From: Pseudomonas denitrificans (nom. rej.)
GTDB lineage: Bacteria; Pseudomonadota; Gammaproteobacteria; Pseudomonadales; Pseudomonadaceae
Length of the DNA: 64,000 bases
Direction of reading: 5' to 3'
NCBI RefSeq assembly: GCF_008807415.1
Contig: NZ_CP043626.1
Span: forward strand, 2,976,001 to 3,040,000
Under the pieces are notes generated by a model, which was not told the origin of the DNA, did not search any database, and saw only the letters and a program-made list of their open reading frames with translations. A program made the translations under genes and the position numbers. Within the stretch, counting starts at the first letter, position 1. Each line of letters starts with the position of its first letter. Positions 31,592 through 40,852 of this stretch are shown here, piece after piece.

Positions 31592-32620
31592 TCATTCAGG
31601 CGACGGAAACAGCGCTTCGAAGCGCGTCGTCGCGCGGGTCACGAAACCCTCGCCCTGGCGCACGATGAAGAAGGCTGCCAGCCCATTGCGCTCGGCAAAG
31701 GTATAGCCCTCCTCCGGTCCCAGCACCATCAGCAGGGTCGACAGGCCGTCGGCGCGCAGGGCCTGGGCTTCCGCCACGGTGACCGCCGCCAGCGCGTGGC
31801 GGACCGGCGTACCGGTGCGCGGGTCGAAGGTGTGCGAGTAACGCTGCCCACCCTCCTCGAAATAGTTGCGGTAGTCGCCGGAGGTGGACAGGCCGATGCC
31901 ATCCAGCGCCACCGAGCGCTCCACCTGCCGCTCGCGCTCGCCGCTGGGCACTTCAAGGGCGATGCGCCACGGCGCGCCATCGGGCTTGTGGCCCACGGCC
32001 TTGAGCTCGCCGGTGATCTCCACCAGGTAATCGGTCAGGCCCAGCTCGGCCAGGCGCGCGCTGACCTGATCCACCGCGTAGCCGGCGACGATACTGTCGA
32101 AATCCAGCTGCGCATCGACGTCCTTGCACAGCCGATCGCCGTTCAGTCGCAGATGCTGGTGGCCGACCCGGGCGCGCTCACGCTGCAGGGCAACGGCATC
32201 CGGAACCTTCTCGCCGCGCGACTGCGGGCCGAAGCCCCAGAGGTTCATCAGCGGCTCGACGGTGAGGTCGAAGGCGCCGCCACTCTGCTGGGAAAGCTGT
32301 TCGCCGTAGCGCCAGAGCGCCAGCATGTCCGCCGGCATAGCCATGCAGCTACCGGCTGGGCGAGCGTTGAAGCGCGAAATCATCGAGTCGTCGCGATAGG
32401 TGGAGAACTGCTCGTCCAGGCTCGCCAGGATCGCGTCGACTTCAGCCTTGAGCTTTGCAGTGTCAGGCGCCTTGCCCGTGGTCACGTATTGCACCGTGTA
32501 GCTGCTGCCCATGGTCGGGCCACCAAAGCGTTCGACCGACTCCCCGCATCCCGCCAGGGCAGTCACCAGCACCATCAACAGCCAGCCTCCACGCAACACT
32601 CGGCACCTCCTGCCGTCCAT
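31592..32620 (-). CDS. apbE: FAD:protein FMN transferase, lipoprotein
   Basis: 342 residues from the ATG at 32620 (MDGRRCRVL). ApbE attaches FMN covalently to a Thr of exported or periplasm-facing flavoproteins such as NqrB/NqrC, RnfG/RnfD and NosR. A lipobox LVTALAGC gives an N-terminal lipid anchor, so it acts on the periplasmic side. Family motifs: GGPTMGSSYTVQY, LDFDSIVAGYAVDQV (the family usually shows Asp-x-Gly-x-x-x-Lys-Gly, so note IVAGYA here), GLSTSGDYRNYF and HTFDPRTGTP with the metal ligands. No nqr genes follow or precede it, unlike P. aeruginosa. The 31382-31591 gap to sthA holds no gene. Confidence 0.92.
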   Translation of the reverse strand: MDGRRCRVLRGGWLLMVLVTALAGCGESVERFGGPTMGSSYTVQYVTTGKAPDTAKLKAEVDAILASLDEQFSTYRDDSMISRFNARPAGSCMAMPADMLALWRYGEQLSQQSGGAFDLTVEPLMNLWGFGPQSRGEKVPDAVALQRERARVGHQHLRLNGDRLCKDVDAQLDFDSIVAGYAVDQVSARLAELGLTDYLVEITGELKAVGHKPDGAPWRIALEVPSGERERQVERSVALDGIGLSTSGDYRNYFEEGGQRYSHTFDPRTGTPVRHALAAVTVAEAQALRADGLSTLLMVLGPEEGYTFAERNGLAAFFIVRQGEGFVTRATTRFEALFPSPE

Positions 32621-32700
32621 CACCCGCCCAGCGCCGGGCATTCTACCGCAAGCACCCCGAGCCACTGTTTCCGCTCTGGCAAAGGTGCATTACCAAAAGA

Positions 32701-32724
32701 AAACGGGAGCCGAAGCTCCCGTTT
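32701..32724 (-). terminator. Terminator of aroP
   Basis: AAACGGGAGC and GCTCCCGTTT form a perfect 10-bp stem around CGAA, followed on the minus strand by TTCTTTT. It lies between the aroP stop and apbE. Confidence 0.85.
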
Positions 32725-32734
32725 CTCAACCGGT

Positions 32735-34132
32735 TCAGGCGTTGGCCTTGGCCGGGGACTTGCGCTTGAACAGGTAGCACACACCCATCAGCACGATCCA
32801 CACCGGGATCGCGTACACCGACACGTCGATGCCCGGGATCTGCAGCATGATGCCGAGGATGAACACCACGAAGGCCAGGCACAGCCAGTTGCCGTAGGGG
32901 TACCACAGCGCTCGGAAGAACGGCTGCACACCCTTGGCCACCATGGCCTTGCGGAACTTCATGTGGGCCAGACTGATCATCGCCCAGTTGATCACCAGCG
33001 CGGCGACCACCAGCGACATCAGCAACTCCAGCGCCTGGTGCGGGATCACGTAGTTGACCACCACACAGGCCAGGGTGATGAACGCCGAGACACCGATGGC
33101 CAGCAGCGGTACGCCGCGATCATCGACCTTGGCGAAGGCGCGCGGGGCATCGCCCTGCTCGGCCAGGCCGAAGAGCATGCGGCTGTTGCAGTACACGCAG
33201 CTGTTGTAGACCGACAGCGCGGCGGTAAGCACCACGAAGTTCAGGATGTGCGCCGCGTACTCGCTGCCCAGCAGCGAGAAGACCTTGACGAACGGGCTGC
33301 CGCTGTAGGGATCGCCGGCGCTGTTGATGCTCTGCAGCAGGGCATCCCAGGGGTACAGCGAGAGCAGCACGGCCAGGGCGCCGATGTAGAAGATCAGGAT
33401 CCGGTAGATGACCTGGTTGATCGCCTTGGGGATGACCTTTTTCGGCTCGGAGGCTTCGGCGGCGGTGATACCTACCAGCTCCAGTCCACCGAAGGAGAAC
33501 ATGATGATCGCCAGGACCATCACCAGGCCCTTCCAGCCATTGGGGAAGAAGCCGCCGTGGGCCCACAGGTTGCTCACCGAGGCCTGCGGACCACCGTTGC
33601 CGCTGGCCAGCAGCCAGACGCCGAGCAGGATCATGCCGATGATGGCGACAACCTTGATGATCGCGAACCAGAACTCGGTCTCGCCGAAGGCCTTCACGTT
33701 GAACAGGTTGATGGCGTTGATCAAGACGAAGAACACCGCGGCCGTCGCCCAGGTCGGGAAGTCCGGCCACCAGAACTGGATGTACTTGCCGACCGCGGTC
33801 AGCTCCGACATGCCCACCAGGATATACAGCACCCAGTAGTTCCAGCCGGACATGAAGCCGGCGAAACCGCCCCAGTACTTGTGCGCGAAGTGGCTGAAGG
33901 AGCCGGCAACGGGCTCCTCGACGATCATCTCGCCGAGTTGGCGCATGATCAGGAAGGCGATGAAGCCGCCGATGGCGTAGCCGAGGATCATCGACGGGCC
34001 GGCGGATTGCAGCACGCCGGCAGAGCCCAGGAACAGGCCGGTACCGATGGCGCCGCCGAGGGCGATCAGCTGGATGTGGCGGTTCTTCAGACCGCGCTTC
34101 AGCTCGCCTTCATGCAGATGTTGTCCATCCAT
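32735..34132 (-). CDS. aroP: Aromatic amino acid permease (APC superfamily)
   Basis: 465 residues with about 12 hydrophobic segments. Proton symporter of the amino-acid transporter family. It starts MDGQHLHEGELKRGLKNRH; the family signature IALGGAIGTGLFLGSAGVL is in helix 1. MFSFGGLELVGITAAEASEP and the C-terminal WVVLMG-like helix pair fit AroP/PheP/GabP permeases. AroP is preferred because of the syntenic aroP1 beside the GAPDH gene in P. aeruginosa; specificity is not provable from sequence. Near-identical hairpins flank it on both sides. Confidence 0.88.
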   Translation of the reverse strand: MDGQHLHEGELKRGLKNRHIQLIALGGAIGTGLFLGSAGVLQSAGPSMILGYAIGGFIAFLIMRQLGEMIVEEPVAGSFSHFAHKYWGGFAGFMSGWNYWVLYILVGMSELTAVGKYIQFWWPDFPTWATAAVFFVLINAINLFNVKAFGETEFWFAIIKVVAIIGMILLGVWLLASGNGGPQASVSNLWAHGGFFPNGWKGLVMVLAIIMFSFGGLELVGITAAEASEPKKVIPKAINQVIYRILIFYIGALAVLLSLYPWDALLQSINSAGDPYSGSPFVKVFSLLGSEYAAHILNFVVLTAALSVYNSCVYCNSRMLFGLAEQGDAPRAFAKVDDRGVPLLAIGVSAFITLACVVVNYVIPHQALELLMSLVVAALVINWAMISLAHMKFRKAMVAKGVQPFFRALWYPYGNWLCLAFVVFILGIMLQIPGIDVSVYAIPVWIVLMGVCYLFKRKSPAKANA

Positions 34133-34198
34133 TTGAAGTCTTTCCAGGTTCGGGAATTGGCAGATTTTATTGATGGTTATGGGGGTGCCACTAACGAA

Positions 34199-34224
34199 AA
34201 ACGGGAGCCCGAGAGCTCCCGTTT
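34199..34224 (-). terminator. Terminator of the GAPDH gene
   Basis: AAACGGGAGC and GCTCCCGTTT again form a perfect 10-bp stem, here around CCGAGA, with a short T tail on the minus strand. The arms are identical to the hairpin at 32701-32724. Confidence 0.8.
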
Positions 34225-34240
34225 ATCTAGACCGCCTGAA

Positions 34241-35689
34241 TCAGCGCGGGAAAGCCGGCGGGTTCACGCCAGCCATGTCTTCCATCACGCGGACGACCTG
34301 GCAGCTGTAGCCGAACTCGTTGTCGTACCACACGTACAGGACGACGCGGTTGTCGTTGGCGATGGTCGCCTCGGCATCGACGACGCCCGCATGGCGGGAA
34401 CCGACGAAGTCGGTGGAAACCACTTCCTGAGACGACACGAAGTCGATCTGCTTCTGCAGGTCCGAGTGCATGGCCATCTGGCGCAGGTACTCGTTGATCT
34501 CTTCGCGGTTGGTGGCCTTTTCCAGGTTCAGGTTGAGGATGGCCATGGAGACGTTCGGCGTCGGAACGCGGATGGCGTTGCCGGTCAGCTTGCCCTTCAG
34601 GACCGGCAGAGCCTTGGCGGCAGCGGTAGCGGCGCCAGTCTCGGTGATCACCATGTTCAGCGGCGCGGCGCGGCCACGACGGCTGCCCTTGTGGAAGTTG
34701 TCGATCAGGTTCTGGTCGTTGGTGAACGAGTGAACGGTTTCGACGTGGCCGTTGACGATGCCGTACTGGTCGTTCACAGCCTTGAGCACCGGCACGATGG
34801 CGTTGGTGGTGCAGGAAGCGGCGGAAACGATCTTGTCGTCAGCGGTGATGTCGCCATGGTTGATGCCGTGAACGACGTTCTTCAGCGCACCCTTGCCCGG
34901 AGCGGTCAGGATCACGCGGTCGATACCCGGGCACTTCAGGTGCTGGCCCAGGCCTTCGGCATCGCGCCACTTGCCGGTGTTGTCGACCAGCAGGGCTTTC
35001 TTGATGCCGTACTGGGTGTAGTCGATCGACGCCGGGTCGTTGGAGTAGATCACCTGGATCAGGTTGCCGTTGGCGGTGATGGTGTTGTTTTCTTCATCGA
35101 TGGTGATGGTGCCGTCGAACGGACCATGCACGGAGTCACGACGCAGCAGGCTGGCGCGCTTGACCAGATCGTTCTCGGCGCCCTTGCGGACGACGATGGC
35201 GCGCAGGCGCAGGCCGTCGCCACCACCGGTCTTCTCGATGAGGATTCGGGCCAGCAGGCGGCCGATACGACCGAAGCCGTACAGGACCACGTCGGTGCCT
35301 TCGCGGGCGCCGCCGTTCTGCTTGCCGACCACGTCGGCCAGCTCGTCCTTGGTGAACTGCTCGATGCTGCGGCCGTTACCTTCGGTCTTGAACTTGGCAA
35401 CCATCTTGCCCAGGTCTACCGAAGCTGCGCCCAGCTTGAGCTCGCTCATCGCCTTGAGGATCGGGAAAGTGTCGTGAACCGACAGCCCGCCTTCTTCGGC
35501 CAGGCGGTGACGGGCGAAACGGTGCGCTTTGAGGATCGCGATCACCGAACGGTTGATCAGGCCACGGCCGTAGATCGAGGTCACCACGTTGTTGTTACGG
35601 TACAGCTGACCGATCAGCGGAATCATGGCTTCCGCGAGGGCTTCACGATCGATCCACTCACCGAGACACTGGTCGGGCTTCTGGGTCAC
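34241..35689 (-). CDS. Glyceraldehyde-3-phosphate dehydrogenase, N-terminally extended
   Basis: 482 residues from the GTG at 35689, chosen because GGAAGG lies 8 bases upstream; the ATG at 35707 would add six residues but has no such site. An extra N-terminal region of about 130 residues (MTQKPDQCLGEWIDREALAE...) precedes the Rossmann start LYGFGRIGRLLAR (about 137-149). The catalytic Cys293 is in SAASCTTNAIVPV, and the glycolytic/gluconeogenic GAPDH fold ends at YDNEFGYSCQVVRV. Standard GAPDH has about 335 residues. The long form is conserved in pseudomonads beside mfd, and probably serves gluconeogenesis; the role of the extension is unknown. Confidence 0.93.
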   Translation of the reverse strand: MTQKPDQCLGEWIDREALAEAMIPLIGQLYRNNNVVTSIYGRGLINRSVIAILKAHRFARHRLAEEGGLSVHDTFPILKAMSELKLGAASVDLGKMVAKFKTEGNGRSIEQFTKDELADVVGKQNGGAREGTDVVLYGFGRIGRLLARILIEKTGGGDGLRLRAIVVRKGAENDLVKRASLLRRDSVHGPFDGTITIDEENNTITANGNLIQVIYSNDPASIDYTQYGIKKALLVDNTGKWRDAEGLGQHLKCPGIDRVILTAPGKGALKNVVHGINHGDITADDKIVSAASCTTNAIVPVLKAVNDQYGIVNGHVETVHSFTNDQNLIDNFHKGSRRGRAAPLNMVITETGAATAAAKALPVLKGKLTGNAIRVPTPNVSMAILNLNLEKATNREEINEYLRQMAMHSDLQKQIDFVSSQEVVSTDFVGSRHAGVVDAEATIANDNRVVLYVWYDNEFGYSCQVVRVMEDMAGVNPPAFPR

Positions 35690-35731
35690 GGGCAATACCT
35701 TCCACATGTAGGAGAAGAAAAAAGGGGCTAC

Positions 35732-35760
35732 ATTATGACGGCGCGAACAATCGCCGGCAA
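35732..35760 (-). promoter_or_regulatory. Promoter of the GAPDH gene
   Basis: Minus-strand TTGCCG (35755-35760), a 17-base spacer and CATAAT (35732-35737). It lies 43 bases before the GTG start and back to back with the mfd promoter. Confidence 0.6.
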
Positions 35761-35778
35761 TCCGCAGCGGTCGTATGA

Positions 35779-35808
35779 CTGACATCCGTCAATCGGGATA
35801 GTTACAAT
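35779..35808 (+). promoter_or_regulatory. Promoter of mfd
   Basis: CTGACA (35779-35784), an 18-base spacer and TACAAT (35803-35808), 39 bases before the mfd GTG. A CCGGTC/GACCGG inverted repeat follows in the leader (35813-35833). Confidence 0.55.
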
Positions 35809-35847
35809 CCGACCGGTCAAATTCCTCGACCGGAGCCAAGACTGCCC

Positions 35848-38800
35848 GTGTCCGTATTGCGTATCCCTACATTGCCGACCGCAGCCGGCAAACAATCCTG
35901 GGGCAACCTCCCCGGGGCCGCCCTGAGCCTGGCCATCGCTGAAGCGGCCGGGCCGGCGAAACGTTTCACCCTGTTGCTGACCGCCGACAGCCAGAGCGCC
36001 GAGCGCCTGGAGCAGGAGCTGCGCTTCTTCGCGCCGGATTTGCCAGTGCTGCAGCTGCCGGACTGGGAAACCCTGCCCTACGACGTGTTCTCGCCGCACC
36101 AGGACATCATTTCCCAGCGCGTCGCCACGCTCTATCAGCTGCCCGAACTGCGCCGCGGCGTGCTCGTGGTGCCGATCACCACCGCCCTGCACCGCCTGGC
36201 GCCGGCCAAGTTCCTGCTCGGCAGCAGCCTGGTGCTGGATGTCGGCCAGAAGCTCGACGTCGAACAGATGCGCAGCCGCTTCGAGGCTGCCGGCTACCGC
36301 TGCGTGGACACTGTCTACGAACACGGCGAGTTCGCCGTGCGCGGCGCGCTGATCGACCTGTTCCCGATGGGCAGCGAACTGCCCTACCGCATCGACCTGT
36401 TCGATGACGAAATCGAGACGCTGCGCACCTTCGACCCGGAAACCCAGCGCTCCATCGACAAGGTGGAGAGCATCCGCCTGCTGCCGGCGCGCGAGTTCCC
36501 GCTGCGCAAGGAAGCGGTGACCGGCTTCCGTGGCCGCTTCCGCGAGCGTTTCGACGTCGACTACCGCCGCTGCCCGATCTATCAGGACCTCGCCAGCGGC
36601 CTGACACCCGCCGGCATCGAGTACTACATCCCGCTGTTCTTCGAAGATGGCGAGACTTCGACGCTGTTCGACTACCTGCCGCAGGACACCCAGGTGTTCT
36701 CCCTGCCGGGCATCGAGAGCGCCGCGGAACAGTTCTGGACCGACGTGCGCAACCGCTACGAAGACCGCCGCTACGACCCGGAACGCCCGCTGCTGCCGCC
36801 GGCCGAAGTCTTCCTGCCGGTGGAAGACTGCTTCGCCCGCCTGAAGAACTGGCCGCGCGTGGTGGTCAGCCCCGAGCCGATCGAGAGCGGCGTCGGCCGC
36901 GAGCGCTTCCCCGCGCAAGCGCTGCCGGAACTGGCCATCGAGGCCAAGGCCAGCGAGCCACTGGCGCGCCTGCGCCAGTTCATCGAGCAGTTCGACGGCC
37001 GCATCCTCTTTACCGCCGAGTCCGCCGGCCGCCGCGAGGTGCTGCTGGAACTGCTGGCGCGACTGAAGCTGCGCCCGCTCGAAGTCGAGGGCTGGCCGGG
37101 CTTCCTGGCGCACAAGGACCGCCTGGCGATCACCATCGCACCGATGGACGAAGGCCTGCTGCTGGACCCCGACAAGGGCCAGCCGGGCATTGCCCTGGTG
37201 GCCGAAAGCCCGCTGTTCGGCCAGCGCGTCATGCAGCGCCGGCGCCGCGAGAAAACCCGCGACGGCGGCGAGAACGTCATCAAGAACCTCACCGAGCTGC
37301 GCGAAGGCGCGCCGGTGGTACACATCGACCACGGTGTCGGCCGCTACATGGGCCTGATCACCCTGGAGATCGACGGCCAGAACGCCGAATTCCTCGCCCT
37401 GCAGTACGCCGACGAAGCCAAGCTCTACGTTCCGGTGGCCAACCTGCACCTGATCGCCCGCTACACCGGCAGCGACGACGCCCTGGCGCCGCTGCACAAG
37501 CTGGGCTCGGAAACCTGGCAGAAGGCCAAGCGCAAGGCCGCCGAGCAAGTCCGTGACGTCGCCGCCGAACTGCTGGACATCTACGCCCGCCGCGCCGCGC
37601 GCAAGGGCTATGCGTTCAAGGACCCGCAGGTCGACTACGCCACCTTCTCCGCCGGCTTCCCCTTCGAGGAAACCCCGGACCAGCAGACCGCCATCGAAGC
37701 CGTGGTGGCAGACATGCTCGCCGACAAGCCGATGGACCGCCTGGTCTGCGGCGACGTGGGCTTCGGCAAGACCGAGGTGGCCATGCGCGCGGCCTTCGTT
37801 GCGGTGCACAGCGGCAAGCAGGTCGCCGTGCTGGTGCCGACCACCCTCCTCGCCCAGCAGCACTACAACAGCTTCCGCGACCGCTTCGCCGACTGGCCGG
37901 TGAGCGTGGAGGTCATGAGCCGCTTCAAGTCCGCCAAGGAAGTCGAAGGCGCCGTGGCGCAGCTGGCCGAGGGCAAGGTCGACATCGTCATCGGCACCCA
38001 CAAGCTGCTGCAGGACGATGTGAAGTTCAAGAACCTCGGCCTGGTCATCATCGACGAGGAGCACCGTTTCGGCGTACGCCAGAAGGAGCAGCTCAAGGCC
38101 CTGCGCAGCGAGGTGGACATCCTTACCCTCACCGCCACGCCGATCCCGCGCACGCTCAACATGGCGGTGGCCGGCATGCGTGACCTGTCGATCATCGCCA
38201 CGCCGCCGGCGCGCCGCCTGTCCGTGCGTACCTTCGTCATGGAGGAACAGAAGTCGGTGATCAAGGAAGCCCTGCTGCGCGAACTGCTGCGCGGGGGTCA
38301 GGTGTACTTCCTGCACAACGAAGTGAAGACCATCGAGAAGTGCGCCCGCGACCTGGCGGAGCTGGTTCCCGAGGCGCGCATCGGTATCGGCCACGGGCAG
38401 ATGAACGAGCGCGACCTGGAACGGGTGATGAGCGACTTCTACCACAAGCGCTTCAACGTGCTGGTGGCCTCGACCATCATCGAGACCGGCATCGACGTGC
38501 CGAGCGCCAACACCATCCTCATCGAGCGCGCCGACAAGTTCGGCCTGGCCCAGCTGCACCAGCTGCGCGGGCGCGTCGGCCGCAGCCACCACCAGGCCTA
38601 CGCCTACCTGCTCACCCCTCCGCGCAAGCAGATGACGCCGGACGCCGAGAAGCGCCTGGAAGCCATCGCCAACGCCCAGGACCTGGGCGCCGGTTTCGTG
38701 CTGGCGACCCACGACCTGGAAATCCGCGGCGCCGGCGAGTTGCTCGGCGACGGCCAGAGCGGACAGATCCAGGCGGTGGGTTTCACCCTCTACATGGAAA

Positions 38801-39312
38801 TGCTCGAACGCGCGGTGAAGGCCATCCGCAAGGGCGAGCAGCCGAATCTCGAACAACCACTGGGCGGCGGTCCGGACATCAACCTGCGCGTACCGGCGCT
38901 GATCCCCGAGGATTACTTGCCGGACGTTCACGCCCGCCTGATCCTCTACAAGCGCATCGCCAACGCCGCCGACGAGGACGGCCTGCGCGAGCTGCAGGTG
39001 GAGATGATCGACCGCTTCGGCCTGCTGCCTGACCCGGCGAAGAACCTGATCCGTCTGACTTTGCTGAAACTGCAGGCAGAAAAGCTCGGGATCGTGAAGG
39101 TAGATGCCGGCCCACAGGGCGGACGGGTAGAATTCGCCGCCGATACCTGCGTCGACCCGCTGGTGCTGATCAAGATGATCCAGAGCCAGCCCAATCGGTA
39201 CAAATTCGAAGGGGCCACCCTCTTCAAGTTCCAGGTGCCCATGGAGCGCCCGGAAGAACGGTTCAACACGCTGGAAGCGCTGCTCGAGCGCCTCACGCCA
39301 CAGACTCATTAA
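35848..39312 (+). CDS. mfd: Transcription-repair coupling factor
   Basis: 1154 residues from a GTG at 35848 (MSVLRIPTLPTAAGKQ). Mfd removes RNA polymerase stalled at DNA damage and recruits UvrA. Order: UvrB-like N-terminal domains (about 1-340), RNA-polymerase interaction domain with VHIDHGVGRYMGL near 490, RecG-like helicase with Walker A GDVGFGKTEVAM (about 635-646), the DEEHRFG box near 735 and VLVASTIIETGIDVPSANT, then the TRCF C-terminal regulatory domain. The csiV gene follows after 11 bases. Confidence 0.98.
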   Translation: MSVLRIPTLPTAAGKQSWGNLPGAALSLAIAEAAGPAKRFTLLLTADSQSAERLEQELRFFAPDLPVLQLPDWETLPYDVFSPHQDIISQRVATLYQLPELRRGVLVVPITTALHRLAPAKFLLGSSLVLDVGQKLDVEQMRSRFEAAGYRCVDTVYEHGEFAVRGALIDLFPMGSELPYRIDLFDDEIETLRTFDPETQRSIDKVESIRLLPAREFPLRKEAVTGFRGRFRERFDVDYRRCPIYQDLASGLTPAGIEYYIPLFFEDGETSTLFDYLPQDTQVFSLPGIESAAEQFWTDVRNRYEDRRYDPERPLLPPAEVFLPVEDCFARLKNWPRVVVSPEPIESGVGRERFPAQALPELAIEAKASEPLARLRQFIEQFDGRILFTAESAGRREVLLELLARLKLRPLEVEGWPGFLAHKDRLAITIAPMDEGLLLDPDKGQPGIALVAESPLFGQRVMQRRRREKTRDGGENVIKNLTELREGAPVVHIDHGVGRYMGLITLEIDGQNAEFLALQYADEAKLYVPVANLHLIARYTGSDDALAPLHKLGSETWQKAKRKAAEQVRDVAAELLDIYARRAARKGYAFKDPQVDYATFSAGFPFEETPDQQTAIEAVVADMLADKPMDRLVCGDVGFGKTEVAMRAAFVAVHSGKQVAVLVPTTLLAQQHYNSFRDRFADWPVSVEVMSRFKSAKEVEGAVAQLAEGKVDIVIGTHKLLQDDVKFKNLGLVIIDEEHRFGVRQKEQLKALRSEVDILTLTATPIPRTLNMAVAGMRDLSIIATPPARRLSVRTFVMEEQKSVIKEALLRELLRGGQVYFLHNEVKTIEKCARDLAELVPEARIGIGHGQMNERDLERVMSDFYHKRFNVLVASTIIETGIDVPSANTILIERADKFGLAQLHQLRGRVGRSHHQAYAYLLTPPRKQMTPDAEKRLEAIANAQDLGAGFVLATHDLEIRGAGELLGDGQSGQIQAVGFTLYMEMLERAVKAIRKGEQPNLEQPLGGGPDINLRVPALIPEDYLPDVHARLILYKRIANAADEDGLRELQVEMIDRFGLLPDPAKNLIRLTLLKLQAEKLGIVKVDAGPQGGRVEFAADTCVDPLVLIKMIQSQPNRYKFEGATLFKFQVPMERPEERFNTLEALLERLTPQTH

Positions 39313-39323
39313 GGACCCTGTGC

Positions 39324-39986
39324 ATGCGCCTGTTCCAACCCTTGCTGCTGTCGCTGGCGCTTCTGTCGCCAGCCGCCTTCGCCGAGCCCTACCAGGTGGA
39401 GCTGATCCTCTTCCAGCAATCTGGCGACGCCGTGTTCGCCAGCCGCCCCGCACCCGACGACTGGGCCAAGGGCGCGCAACCGCCGGGCCCGGACAGCTCG
39501 CGCCCCACCGCAATGGACGCCCAGGTGGCCAAGCTCAAGCAGAACGAAGGCTTCCAGGTGCTGATGCACAAGGCCTGGCGCCAGGAAATCGATGCCAACC
39601 CGGTGAAGATTTCCCTGAGCGAAGGCGCCCAGCGTGACGGCCACTTCCCGGTGGAAGGCACCGTCACCCTCAGCCAGCAGCGCTTCGTGAACACCCAGAC
39701 CGACTTCTGGATCAATCAGTTCGGCCAGGACGGCCTGCTCGCCGCCAGCCAGCACATGGTCCAGGAAGCCAGCCTGAAGAACAGCGTGCTGACCTACCTC
39801 GACCACCCGAGCCTGGGCATGCTGATCAAGGTGACCCCACTCAACGCCAAGCCCGCCTCCGCTCCGCCGCCCGGCATGGAAGACGAAGCGCCGACCGGCC
39901 CGGATGCGCCGCAACAGCAACAGGCTCCGGCCGCACCGGCAGACGGCGGCTTCGAAGCCCCACCGCCGGCACAGCCCGCGCAATAA
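39324..39986 (+). CDS. csiV: CsiV family exported protein
   Basis: 220 residues. A signal peptide MRLFQPLLLSLALLSPAAFA gives a periplasmic protein. The body matches the CsiV family (formerly DUF2803): YQVELILFQQ at the mature N-terminus and TVTLSQQRFVNTQTDFWI centrally. In Vibrio cholerae CsiV assists the PBP1A/LpoA cell-wall synthase. The last 40 residues are Pro/Ala/Gln-rich low complexity. It is co-transcribed with mfd and closed by a strong terminator. Confidence 0.85.
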   Translation: MRLFQPLLLSLALLSPAAFAEPYQVELILFQQSGDAVFASRPAPDDWAKGAQPPGPDSSRPTAMDAQVAKLKQNEGFQVLMHKAWRQEIDANPVKISLSEGAQRDGHFPVEGTVTLSQQRFVNTQTDFWINQFGQDGLLAASQHMVQEASLKNSVLTYLDHPSLGMLIKVTPLNAKPASAPPPGMEDEAPTGPDAPQQQQAPAAPADGGFEAPPPAQPAQ

Positions 39987-39988
39987 AC

Positions 39989-40016
39989 AAAAAGCCCGGC
40001 ATTCGCCGGGCTTTTT
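39989..40016 (+). terminator. Terminator of mfd-csiV
   Basis: AAAAAGCCCGGC and GCCGGGCTTTTT form a perfect 12-bp stem around ATTC, two bases after the csiV stop. Confidence 0.93.
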
Positions 40017-40030
40017 CTTGCTCTTCAAAG

Positions 40031-40100
40031 AAGCGGGCTTGCTCGCGAACCTGCAAGGCACGGCGCCAAGCGATTCGCGGGCATGGCCCGTTCTTGCAGA
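40031..40100. repeat. REP-like palindromic doublet
   Basis: Two short GC-rich palindromes in opposite orientation: AGCGGGCTTGCTCGCGAA (from 40032) and TTCGCGGGCATGGCCCG (40074-40090) followed by TTCTTGCAG. The second shares CGCGGGCATGGCCCG with the repeat at 60402. This is the pattern of Pseudomonas REP/REPIN elements between convergent genes. Confidence 0.7.
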
Positions 40101-40105
40101 GAGCG

Positions 40106-40852
<747 letters not shown>

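Noticed and set aside
30122..35782. A plus-strand open frame of 1886 codons opposite sthA, apbE, aroP and the GAPDH gene
   Set aside because: It lies antisense to four clear conserved genes, has an Asp/His/Gln/Val-rich composition typical of GC-rich antisense frames, and no promoter or domain fits.
35728..39513. A minus-strand frame of 1261 codons opposite mfd
   Set aside because: Antisense shadow of mfd; no recognisable domain.
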